A DNA stretch of 64,000 nucleotides from positions 434,001 through 498,000 of the forward strand of contig NZ_AUBE01000001.1 of assembly GCF_000429085.1 (NCBI RefSeq), in the 5' to 3' direction. The translations under genes were made by a program, and so were the position numbers. The DNA comes from Streptomyces flavidovirens DSM 40150 (GTDB taxonomy: Bacteria > Actinomycetota > Actinomycetes > Streptomycetales > Streptomycetaceae). Shown piece after piece: positions 36,895 through 44,211 of this stretch; the stretch's first letter is position 1; every line of letters begins with the position of its first letter. The notes below the pieces were generated by a model. The model did no database searches, had not been told where the DNA came from, and saw nothing but the letters and a program-made list of their open reading frames with translations.

Positions 36895-36901
36895 GTGAAA
36901 C
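36888..36901. other. parS (ParB-binding) site, perfect Streptomyces consensus
   Basis: GTTTCACGTGAAAC, a perfect 14-bp palindrome identical to the Streptomyces parS consensus. It spans the junction where the moeA stop and the channel gene's GTG start overlap. Known Streptomyces parS sites cluster around oriC, which fits this segment lying near the origin. Confidence 0.85.
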
Positions 36902-38276
36902 GTCCTTCTGTCCAGGGCAGGTCGAGGATTTCCAGTTCCTGGCCGGCCCGTGCACCGCCGGGCGGGACGACGGCCAGGCCGTCGGCGGCGGCAATGCCGC
37001 GAAGCATCGCCGGGCCGTTGTAGTGCAGCGGCACGGCCTGCTCCGCCCCGTCCGCGTCCCTGCCCCGTGCGCGGTGGACGACGGGAACGAGGCGGGTGTC
37101 GTGCGGATGGCCGTTCACATCGTCCCGTACGGGCGAGAAGTACGACGCGACGGGCGACCGTTGGGCACGGGCGCGCAGCAACGGCTCGGCGAGGGTCAGC
37201 AGCCCGGACACGGCGGCGAGCGGATTGCCGGGCAGGCCCACCAGGAACCGGCCCTCGGCGCCCCCGCCGAGGCGCGCCAGCAGCATCGGGTGGCCCGGCC
37301 GGACCGCGACACTGTCGACCAGCAGCTCGGCGCCCGCCTTGCGCAGTATCGGGTGGACGTGGTCGACGGGGCCGGCGGCCGTACCGCCCGTGGTGACGAC
37401 GAGGTCGGCCTGGGAGGCGGTGACGGCCCGGTGGAGCGCGTCGGCGTCGTCGCCGAGGTGGCGGGTGCCGATCACGTCGGCACCGAGGGCGCGCAGCCAG
37501 GGGTCGAGGAGGGGGCCGAGGGCGTCCCGGACCATCCCGTCGTGCGGCAGGCCCTCGCTCAGCAACTCGTCGCCCAGTACGAACACTTCGACGCGCGGCC
37601 GGGGAACGACGGACAGCCCGTCATAACCGGCGGCCGCGGCGAGCCCGAGGACGGCGGGGGTCACGAGCGCGCCGGCGGGCAGCAACTGGTCGCCGGTACG
37701 GCACTCCTGGCCGCGCGGCCGGATGTCCTGCCCCTGGATGACCTCCCGGCGTGCGTACAGCCGCCCCCTGGCCTCGTCCAGCCGGGCGTGCTCGCTGCGG
37801 ATCACAGCGGTGGCGTCGGGCGGGACACGGGCGCCGGTGGCGATGCGTACGGCCGCACCGTCGGGGAGCGCTCCGGGTGCGGCGTGCCCGGCCAGCACCT
37901 GACCGCCCTCCTCGACGCTCCACCACGGTCCGGGCCCCGCGACCGCCCAGCCGTCCATGGCGGAGCTGTCGAAGGACGGCAGGTCGGTCAGGGCGTCGAG
38001 GGGCTCGGCGAGGACCTGCCCGAGGGCCTGCGCGAGCGTCATCCGCCGCGCGCGGGGCGCGGTCGCGCCGCCGAGCCGTTCGGCGAAGGCACGGGCCTCA
38101 CCCCAGGGCATGGCGCCGGTACGGGACGGGGGCGCGGGCGGGGTGGCGGGCCGACCGGACTCCTGGCCCGGCTGACCCGAGTCCCGGCCCCCCTCCGCAG
38201 CAGGATCCGGGGCCGCCTGCGGCGCCCGGCTGACGAGAGCGAGCGCCTCGTCGACCTCGCGATCCTCCTGGCTCAC
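36891..38276 (-). CDS. moeA: molybdopterin molybdenumtransferase
   Basis: 461 residues. MoeA inserts molybdate into adenylylated molybdopterin. Visible: LAEPLDALTDLPSFDSSAMDGWAV, the MPTb-like domain with VVTTGGTAAGPVDHVHPILRKAG (usual TTGG[VT]S-type motif) and LPGNPLAAVSG. An N-terminal extension of about 50 disordered residues precedes the fold. GTG 38276 overlaps the stop of the MobA-like gene by four bases. It in turn overlaps the channel gene by four, forming a three-gene coupled chain. Confidence 0.92.
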   Translation of the reverse strand: MSQEDREVDEALALVSRAPQAAPDPAAEGGRDSGQPGQESGRPATPPAPPSRTGAMPWGEARAFAERLGGATAPRARRMTLAQALGQVLAEPLDALTDLPSFDSSAMDGWAVAGPGPWWSVEEGGQVLAGHAAPGALPDGAAVRIATGARVPPDATAVIRSEHARLDEARGRLYARREVIQGQDIRPRGQECRTGDQLLPAGALVTPAVLGLAAAAGYDGLSVVPRPRVEVFVLGDELLSEGLPHDGMVRDALGPLLDPWLRALGADVIGTRHLGDDADALHRAVTASQADLVVTTGGTAAGPVDHVHPILRKAGAELLVDSVAVRPGHPMLLARLGGGAEGRFLVGLPGNPLAAVSGLLTLAEPLLRARAQRSPVASYFSPVRDDVNGHPHDTRLVPVVHRARGRDADGAEQAVPLHYNGPAMLRGIAAADGLAVVPPGGARAGQELEILDLPWTEGRFT

Positions 38277-39202
38277 CCCGCGCCGTCTTCCGCGTCGTCT
38301 TCCGCGCCGTCTTCCGCGCCGTTCCTCTTGGCCTCTCCCGTGGCCTCTCCCTTGGCCTCTTCCTCCGCCTCAGCGGCCCAACGGGCGGCGAGGGCGGCGG
38401 CCTTGCGGACCGCCTCGGCGACAGCTTCCGGCCCGTTCCCGCCCGCCTTCGCCGCCGCGTAACCGACCAGGAAGGTGGTGAGCGGGGCGGCGGGCCTGGC
38501 GACACCGTGCGCGGCGTCGCGGGCGAGGTCGAGCAGGACGTTGATGTCGACATCGAGCTCAATGCCGAGTTCGTCCTTGACTGCGGTCATCCATTCATCC
38601 AGCACGTGCCCATGCTCCCTGATCCTGGACCGGGCTGCGGCAATGTCTTCCCAGGTGTCGCAGTCGAAGGAGTCGAGCGGCCCGGCGGCGACGCGCGTCA
38701 CGTCGAGTTCGTGCGTGAGCAGCCGGAGCGGCAGCCCGGAGAGCCCGCCGTGCTCGGTGGCGAGGAGGGCCAGTTCACGGCGCAGCGGTTCGGCGCGGTA
38801 GGCGGCGACGAGCGGCTGGTCCCGACCGCCCGCGTCCACGAGCAATGCCACGTCACTCCCACCGCTCTCCAGGGCGTCGAGCAGCCGCTGAACCGTGGCG
38901 CGCCGGATGAAGGGCAGATCGGCGGAGAGTACGAGCAGGCTCTGAGCGGTGGTACGCCGCACCCCGGCGTCGAGCGCGGCCAGCGGCCCGCCCCCGGCCG
39001 GTTCCTCCCGCGCCCACTCGACGGACCGCACGGTCGCCCGCCGCCCACCGACGACGACGGTCGTCCCGGCCCCGCGGCACACGCCCAGCACCCGGTCGAG
39101 GAGCGTCCGCCCGCCCACGCGCACACCGGGCTTGTCCACCCCGCCGAGCCGCTTGGCGGCCCCTCCGGCCAACACGATGGCGTCGTACGCGGTCGCGGTC
39201 AT
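38273..39202 (-). CDS. MobA-like nucleotidyltransferase fused to DUF6457 domain
   Basis: 309 residues. N-terminal MobA/NTP-transferase (about 5-190): LAGGAAKRLGGVDKPGVRVGGRTLLDRVL with nucleotide and Lys motifs, and LVLSADLPFI with the metal Asp. This would attach GMP (or CMP) to molybdopterin. The C-terminal part (about 200-265, LDEWMTAVKDELGIELDVDINVLLDLARDAAHGVARPA in two stretches) matches the small actinobacterial DUF6457 helical domain. A charged Glu/Ala tail follows. DUF6457 is often a separate gene beside molybdenum cofactor genes, so this is a natural fusion. First gene of the mobA-moeA-channel chain. Confidence 0.88.
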   Translation of the reverse strand: MTATAYDAIVLAGGAAKRLGGVDKPGVRVGGRTLLDRVLGVCRGAGTTVVVGGRRATVRSVEWAREEPAGGGPLAALDAGVRRTTAQSLLVLSADLPFIRRATVQRLLDALESGGSDVALLVDAGGRDQPLVAAYRAEPLRRELALLATEHGGLSGLPLRLLTHELDVTRVAAGPLDSFDCDTWEDIAAARSRIREHGHVLDEWMTAVKDELGIELDVDINVLLDLARDAAHGVARPAAPLTTFLVGYAAAKAGGNGPEAVAEAVRKAAALAARWAAEAEEEAKGEATGEAKRNGAEDGAEDDAEDGAG

Positions 39203-39215
39203 GCCCCCGAGTATG

Positions 39216-39380
39216 CGGGGCGGGATTGTTCTTCCCCCACCCCGCCCCTTCCCGAAGGGGGGGCACCCCCCGGCCCCGCCCCCGCCCCCGCCCAGGACGC
39301 CCTGCGGCGTGTCCTCAAACGACGGACGCGCTGGATGGTTGCCACCAGGCGGGCCGGGGCCTGGGCCGGGGTGGGGAAAG
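39216..39380. repeat. dispersed Streptomyces-type intergenic element
   Basis: GC-rich non-coding block with CCCCACCCCGCCCCTTCCCG and CGTGTCCTCAAACGACGGAC-GCGCTGGATGG (two adjacent parts), sequences I recognise from many Streptomyces intergenic regions. It separates the mobA-like promoter from the E2 gene terminus. Related to 14430-14676. Confidence 0.55.
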
Positions 39381-39396
39381 GGCCCCCCGCAGCGGG

Positions 39397-40716
39397 CTAC
39401 AGCGTGCGCAGCAGCAGGGTCGGGTGCTCCACGCAGTCCGCCACGTAACGCAGGAACCCGCCCGCCGTCCCCCCGTCACAGACCCGGTGGTCGAACGTCA
39501 GCGACAACTGCACCACCTTGCGCACCGCCAACTCCCCCTCATGCACCCACGGCTTGGGAACGATCCGCCCGACCCCCAGCATCGCCGCCTCCGGGTGATT
39601 GATGATCGGTGTGGACCCGTCGACCCCGAAGACCCCGTAGTTGTTCAGGGTGAACGTGCCACCGGTCAGCTCCGCCGGTGTCAGCGACCCCGCCCTGGCC
39701 GACTCCGTCAGCCGGGCGAACTCCGCGCTCAGTTCGTCCACATTGCGGGCATGCGCATCCCGTACGACGGGAACCACCAGCCCCCGCTCCGTCTGCGCCG
39801 CGAACCCGAGGTTCACGCCGGGGAGGCGCACGATCTCGCGGGAGGCCATGTCCACCGTGGAGTTGAGCTCCGGGAAGCGGGCGAGGGCCGCCGTGCAGAT
39901 CCGGGCGAGGAGCGCCAGCACCGACACCGGTGGCCCGCCCGCCTGGTTCATCGCCGTACGGGCCGCCATGAGCTCGGTGGCGTCCGCGTCCACCCAGCAG
40001 GTGGCGTCCGGAATCTCGTGCCGGCTGCGCGACAGCTTGTCGGCGACGGCGCCGCGCATCCCGCGCAGCGGGACGCGTTCACCCACGGCAGCGACCGCAG
40101 GCGCCGGTGCCGCTGCCGGGGCCGGCGCCTGCACAGGCACCTCCTTCGCCCCACGAATCGCGCTCTCCACGTCTGACCGCAGGATCAGACCGTCGGGCCC
40201 GGAGCCCTTGAGCGTCCGCAGGTCCAGCCCGTTCTCGCGCGCCAGCCGCCGGACCAGCGGAGAGATCACCGGCACAGGACCGTCGGTCTCAACGGCTGTG
40301 TCGGCCGCCGCCGCAGACCCGGCCGCCGCGGACCCGGCCGCCGCGACCGGCCGGATACGCCGCCGCCGGGCGACGGCCGCCCCCGTGCCGTATCCCACCA
40401 GCACATTCCCCGAGGATTCCGCCTCAGGGGAAGCCGGGGCCCGGGACGGCGCCGCCGCCCCCACCGCGACCGTCAGCAACGGCGAGCCGACCGGCAGTTC
40501 GGTCCCCTCCTCACCGAAACGGGCGGTCACCACGCCCCCGTACGGGCACGGCACCTCCACCATCGCCTTGGCCGTCTCGACCTCGACCACCGGCTGGTCG
40601 ACGGCGACCACATCGCCCACCTCCACCAGCCAGCGCACGATCTCCGCCTCGGTCAGCCCCTCGCCGAGGTCGGGCAGCTTGAATTCCAGACTCGCCATGT
40701 CAAAAGCGTGTGGCAT
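39397..40716 (-). CDS. 2-oxoacid dehydrogenase E2 (dihydrolipoyl acyltransferase), cluster 2
   Basis: 439 residues from ATG 40716, whose A is the last base of the E1b stop (TGATG). Lipoyl domain (about 10-85, ETAKAMVE), peripheral subunit-binding domain (ISPLVRRLARENGLDLRTLKG), catalytic domain ending TFDHRVCDGGTAGGFL. Third gene of a coupled E1a-E1b-E2 operon whose promoter carries a PaaR-type operator. Its acyl substrate may therefore be arylacetyl as well as branched-chain. No E3 is present. Confidence 0.93.
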   Translation of the reverse strand: MPHAFDMASLEFKLPDLGEGLTEAEIVRWLVEVGDVVAVDQPVVEVETAKAMVEVPCPYGGVVTARFGEEGTELPVGSPLLTVAVGAAAPSRAPASPEAESSGNVLVGYGTGAAVARRRRIRPVAAAGSAAAGSAAAADTAVETDGPVPVISPLVRRLARENGLDLRTLKGSGPDGLILRSDVESAIRGAKEVPVQAPAPAAAPAPAVAAVGERVPLRGMRGAVADKLSRSRHEIPDATCWVDADATELMAARTAMNQAGGPPVSVLALLARICTAALARFPELNSTVDMASREIVRLPGVNLGFAAQTERGLVVPVVRDAHARNVDELSAEFARLTESARAGSLTPAELTGGTFTLNNYGVFGVDGSTPIINHPEAAMLGVGRIVPKPWVHEGELAVRKVVQLSLTFDHRVCDGGTAGGFLRYVADCVEHPTLLLRTL

Positions 40717-41744
40717 CAGCTGCCCGCCTCCCACTGGAGCCGCGCGACCGCGTCGAGCACCCGGTCCACGCCCGGCAGATGGTGCCGCTCCAGCATCGGC
40801 GGCGGATACGGAATGTCGAACCCGGCGACCCGCAGCACCGGCGCCTCCAGATGGTGGAAGCACCGCTCCGTCACCCGGGCGGCGATCTCCGCGCCGGGCC
40901 CGCCGAAGCCGGTGGACTCGTGGACGACGACCGCCCGGCCGGTACGCCGTACCGAAGCCGCCACCGTCTCGTCGTCGAAGGGCACGAGCGAGCGCAGATC
41001 GACGACTTCGAGGTCCCAGCCCTCCGCCTCGGCCGCCTGGGCCGCCTCCATGCACACGGGCAGGGACGGCCCGTACGTGATCAGCGTCGCGCTGCGCCCG
41101 GAGCGGCGTACGACCGCACGCCCGATCGGCTCGACGGCGGTGGGCGCGTCCGGCGACCACGCCGCCTTCGACCAGTAGAGCCGCTTCGGCTCCAGGAAGA
41201 CCACGGGGTCGTCCGACGCGATCGCCGCCCGCATGAGCCCGTACGCGTCCTCGACCGTCGCCGGCGTCACGACATGGAGCCCCGGAGTCGCCATGTAGTA
41301 CGCCTCGGACGAGTCGCTGTGGTGCTCGACGCCGCCGATTCCGCCGCCGTACGGCACGCGGATCACCATCGGCATCGGCATCGCGCCGCGCGTCCGGTTG
41401 CGCATCCGTGCGACATGACTGATGAGCTGCTCGAACGCCGGATAGGCGAACGCGTCGAACTGCATCTCGACGACCGGCCGCAGCCCGTACATCGCCATGC
41501 CCACGGCCGTTCCCAGGATCCCCGCCTCGGCGAGCGGGGTGTCCGTGACCCGGTCCTCGCCGAACTCCTTCACGAGCCCGTCGGTGACCCGGAAGACCCC
41601 GCCGAGCGCGCCCACGTCCTCGCCCATCACATGGACGGACGGGTCCTCGGCCATCGCGTCACGCAACGCCCGCCCCAGCGCCTGCGCCATCGTCGCGGGC
41701 TTGGCGGGCTTCGCCTCGGCCTCGGTCGTCGCTGCCGTCGTCAT
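40716..41744 (-). CDS. 2-oxoacid dehydrogenase E1 beta, cluster 2
   Basis: 342 residues from ATG 41744, overlapping the E1a stop (ATGA). Conserved VHVMGEDVGALGGVFRVTDG, RVPYGGGIGGVEHHSDSSEA and LEVVDLRSLVPFDDETV. Clearly paralogous to the E1b at 20095. Cluster 2 differs from cluster 1 in having all genes overlapping, in the PaaR-type operator upstream and in the adjacent Lrp and TetR regulators. Confidence 0.93.
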   Translation of the reverse strand: MTTAATTEAEAKPAKPATMAQALGRALRDAMAEDPSVHVMGEDVGALGGVFRVTDGLVKEFGEDRVTDTPLAEAGILGTAVGMAMYGLRPVVEMQFDAFAYPAFEQLISHVARMRNRTRGAMPMPMVIRVPYGGGIGGVEHHSDSSEAYYMATPGLHVVTPATVEDAYGLMRAAIASDDPVVFLEPKRLYWSKAAWSPDAPTAVEPIGRAVVRRSGRSATLITYGPSLPVCMEAAQAAEAEGWDLEVVDLRSLVPFDDETVAASVRRTGRAVVVHESTGFGGPGAEIAARVTERCFHHLEAPVLRVAGFDIPYPPPMLERHHLPGVDRVLDAVARLQWEAGS

Positions 41745-42907
41745 CGCTCGTCCTCCCCATCGAGCTCGGCCCGCAGCAGGGCCTCCTGCTCCCGCAGTTG
41801 CGCGGTCTTCTCGGCGTACACGTGCGCGAAGAGATCCATGGGGTCGAGCACCGCGTCCGCGTTCATGCGCTCGCGCAGTTCCGCGGCCATGGTCTCGGCG
41901 GCCTCGCGGGCCTCCCGTACGGCGTCCTGGTCCAGCATTCCGCGCTCCGTGAGTTCCCGCTCGAGCAACTGGACCGGGTCGTGGGCACGCCATGCCTCGA
42001 CCTCGGCGTCGCCCCGGTAGCGGGTCGCGTCGTCGGCGTTCGTGTGAGCCTCGATGCGGTACGTGACCGCCTCGACCAGCGTCGGACCGCCACCCCGGCG
42101 GGCGCGCTCCACCGCCTCGGCCAGCACCTCGTGCACGGCGGCGGCGTCGTTGCCGTCGACGAGCCGGCCCGGCATTCCGTACCCGACGGCCTTGTGGGCC
42201 AGCGACGGGGCGGCGGTCTGCTTGGCGAGCGGCACGGAGATCGCGAAGCCGTTGTTCTGCACGAGGAAGACGACCGGTGCCCGCCAGACAGCGGCGAAGT
42301 TCAGCGCCTCGTGGAAGTCGCCCTCGCTGGTCCCGCCGTCGCCGACCATGGCGAGCGCGACCACGTCGTCGCCCTTGAGCCGCGCGGCGTGCGCCAGGCC
42401 CACCGCGTGCGGCAACTGCGTCGCGAGCGGGGTGCACAGCGGCGCGATGCGGTGCTCGCGCGGGTCGTAACCGGTGTGCCAGTCGCCCCGCAGCAGGGTC
42501 AGCGCCTGTACGGGGTCCAGTCCGCGCACCACGGCGGCGAGGGTGTCCCGGTAGCTGGGGAAGAGCCAGTCCCGCTCCTCCAGGACGAGCGCGGCCGCGA
42601 CCTGGCAGGCCTCCTGGCCGGTGCTGGAGGGGTAGACAGCGAGGCGGCCCTGCTTGGTGAGGGCGGTCGCCTGCGCGTTGTACCTGCGGCCGCGGACCAG
42701 CTCCGCGTACAGCCGCCGCATCAGCCCGGCGTCGAGCCGGTCCGCGGCGTCGGTGCCGAGCACACGGTGCGGCTCGCTGTCCGGGAGCAGCGGGGCCGGG
42801 CCCGTGCGGGGCTTCCAGGCCGGGGGAGGGGTCGGCCTGTAGGCGGCGGCGCCGGGCAGATCCTGGACCGGCTCGGCCGGGCGGACCGTCATGGTGCTCT
42901 TCTTCAT
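41741..42907 (-). CDS. 2-oxoacid dehydrogenase E1 alpha, cluster 2
   Basis: 388 residues from ATG 42907 (MKKSTMTVRPAEPVQD) after a GAGGAGG ribosome site. Longer readings to 43126 run through the promoter and are rejected. ThDP motif from GDGGTSEGDFHEA to VQNNGF; SSTGQEACQVAAALVL near the active site. The promoter TTGCAT (42990-42985), 18-bp spacer, TAGGTG (42966-42961) encloses the operator at 42966-42979. Family: branched-chain type E1. The regulon context suggests an aryl-pyruvate substrate, which is inference. Confidence 0.93.
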   Translation of the reverse strand: MKKSTMTVRPAEPVQDLPGAAAYRPTPPPAWKPRTGPAPLLPDSEPHRVLGTDAADRLDAGLMRRLYAELVRGRRYNAQATALTKQGRLAVYPSSTGQEACQVAAALVLEERDWLFPSYRDTLAAVVRGLDPVQALTLLRGDWHTGYDPREHRIAPLCTPLATQLPHAVGLAHAARLKGDDVVALAMVGDGGTSEGDFHEALNFAAVWRAPVVFLVQNNGFAISVPLAKQTAAPSLAHKAVGYGMPGRLVDGNDAAAVHEVLAEAVERARRGGGPTLVEAVTYRIEAHTNADDATRYRGDAEVEAWRAHDPVQLLERELTERGMLDQDAVREAREAAETMAAELRERMNADAVLDPMDLFAHVYAEKTAQLREQEALLRAELDGEDER

Positions 42908-42965
42908 CGCGTGCACCTCCTCGTGGGAGCGGTGAGAAGGCACAGCAATGTGGTGTGCCTCACCT

Positions 42966-42979
42966 ACCGATTGTTCGGT
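42966..42979. promoter_or_regulatory. PaaR-type operator A (cluster 2 dehydrogenase promoter)
   Basis: ACCGATTGTTCGGT, arms ACCGA and TCGGT with 4-bp centre. It lies between the -35 and -10 of the E1a promoter and 102 bp upstream of the Lrp gene. It matches sites B and C and the core of the PaaR motif reported in Corynebacterium (ACCGNNCGNNCGGT), apart from one central base. Confidence 0.75.
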
Positions 42980-43013
42980 CGTGGATGCAATTTGGCTACA
43001 GGCACCTTCAGCC

Positions 43014-43022
43014 TGTGGACAA
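43014..43022 (-). promoter_or_regulatory. TTGTCCACA box upstream of operator A
   Basis: Perfect Streptomyces DnaA-box sequence on the minus strand, continuing as CAGG. It lies 34 bp upstream of operator A in the direction of E1a transcription. Equivalent boxes precede operators B and C. Confidence 0.5.
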
Positions 43023-43080
43023 ACGGTTCCGCACAGCCTGGGATAGGGGCAGGTCGTCCATGAGAGGGAGGCGGGGGGAC

Positions 43081-43602
43081 ATGGCAGCTGAACAAATGGC
43101 CGACGCGGGAGCGGGCCCGCCCGCACGCCGGCTGGACGCCATCGACCGCGACATCCTGCGGATGCTCCAAACGGACGGCCGCGCGTCGATACGGTCCGTC
43201 GCCGAGCGCGTGCACGTGTCGCGCGCCAACGCCTACGCGCGCATCAACCGCCTCATCGACGACGGCGTGATCCGCGGCTTCAGCGCGCGCGTGGACCACG
43301 AACGGGCGGGGCAGGGAGCATCGGCGTACATCACGCTCAAGATCGTGCAGAACTCCTGGCGCACGGTCCGCGAACGGCTTCAGGAACTGCCCGGCGCCGC
43401 GCACATCGCGCTGGTCAGCGGCGATTTCGACGTACTGCTGCTGGTCCACACGGCGGACAACAGAGCGCTGCGCGAGCTCGTACTGACGAAGATCCAGTCG
43501 ATACCGGAGGTGCTCAGCACCCGCACCCTGCTGGTCTTCGAGGAAACAGACCTCGACGCGGCCACCTCACCACAACCGCCCCATCCGCCGCAGGAGCTGT
43601 GA
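43081..43602 (+). CDS. Lrp/AsnC family transcriptional regulator
   Basis: 173 residues from ATG 43081, preceded by GGAGGCGGGGGGAC. AsnC-type HTH (LDAIDRDILRMLQTDGRASIRSVAERVHVSRANAYARINRLIDDGVI) and RAM ligand domain (about 90-165). Divergent from the cluster 2 dehydrogenase, like BkdR in other bacteria, so it probably senses an amino acid or 2-oxoacid and activates the operon. It ends 6 bp from the convergent paaR. Confidence 0.92.
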   Translation: MAAEQMADAGAGPPARRLDAIDRDILRMLQTDGRASIRSVAERVHVSRANAYARINRLIDDGVIRGFSARVDHERAGQGASAYITLKIVQNSWRTVRERLQELPGAAHIALVSGDFDVLLLVHTADNRALRELVLTKIQSIPEVLSTRTLLVFEETDLDAATSPQPPHPPQEL

Positions 43603-43608
43603 GCAGAC

Positions 43609-44211
43609 TCAGCGGCTGGTCCGCAGCCCGTCGAAGGCCAGCCGCACCACGGTCTCCGCGAGCTGCTCCCCGTCCACCCCGCCACCGCCTTCGGCCGCCT
43701 GCGGGCGGTACCACTCCACCAGCGAATTGATCATGCCGAAGAGCAGCCGCGTCGCCATGCGTATGTCCACATCGGTGCGCAGATCGCCGTCGGCCGCCGC
43801 CGCCTTCATCAGATCCGCGACCCGCTGATCGAACTCACGGCGCCGCTCCAGGGCCCAGCGCTCGGCCTTCGTGTTGCCGCGCACGCGCAGGAGCAGCGTG
43901 ACGTACGGCAGCTCGGCCATCAGCACCTCCACGGTGCGCCGCGTGACGTACTCGACCCGCTCGATCGCCCGCCCGCGCGACGCCCCCGGCTCGTCGAGGA
44001 TCCCGAAGAGCCCGTCGAGGGCGCGGCTGACCGCGCGCCGCAGCAGCTCCTCCTTGCCCGCGACGTGGTGGTAGATCGAGGACTTCGAGATGCCGGCGGC
44101 CTTGGAGAGGTGCTCCATGGACGTGCCGTCGTAACCGCGCTCGTTGAAGACCCGGACGGCGACGGTCAGCAGCGTCTCGGGGGTGTACGTGTCGCGCTTG
44201 GCCGTGGTCAT
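43609..44211 (-). CDS. paaR: TetR family regulator, PaaR type
   Basis: 200 residues from ATG 44211, which shares its A with the stop of the upstream 3-hydroxyacyl-CoA dehydrogenase gene (TGATG). N-terminal TetR HTH (TPETLLTVAVRVFNERGYDGTSMEHLSKAAGISKSSIYHHVAGKEEL in parts) and a ligand domain with MINSLVEWYRP. PaaR in actinobacteria represses phenylacetate catabolism and is released by phenylacetyl-CoA. Three ACCGA-N4-TCGGT operators in the window sit at the promoters expected for its regulon, including the one that transcribes paaR itself. Confidence 0.88.
   Translation of the reverse strand: MTTAKRDTYTPETLLTVAVRVFNERGYDGTSMEHLSKAAGISKSSIYHHVAGKEELLRRAVSRALDGLFGILDEPGASRGRAIERVEYVTRRTVEVLMAELPYVTLLLRVRGNTKAERWALERRREFDQRVADLMKAAAADGDLRTDVDIRMATRLLFGMINSLVEWYRPQAAEGGGGVDGEQLAETVVRLAFDGLRTSR

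Noticed and set aside
42908..43126. Extended E1 alpha start at 43126
   Set aside because: The extension crosses operator A, the promoter and the Lrp start; ATG 42907 has a GAGGAGG site.
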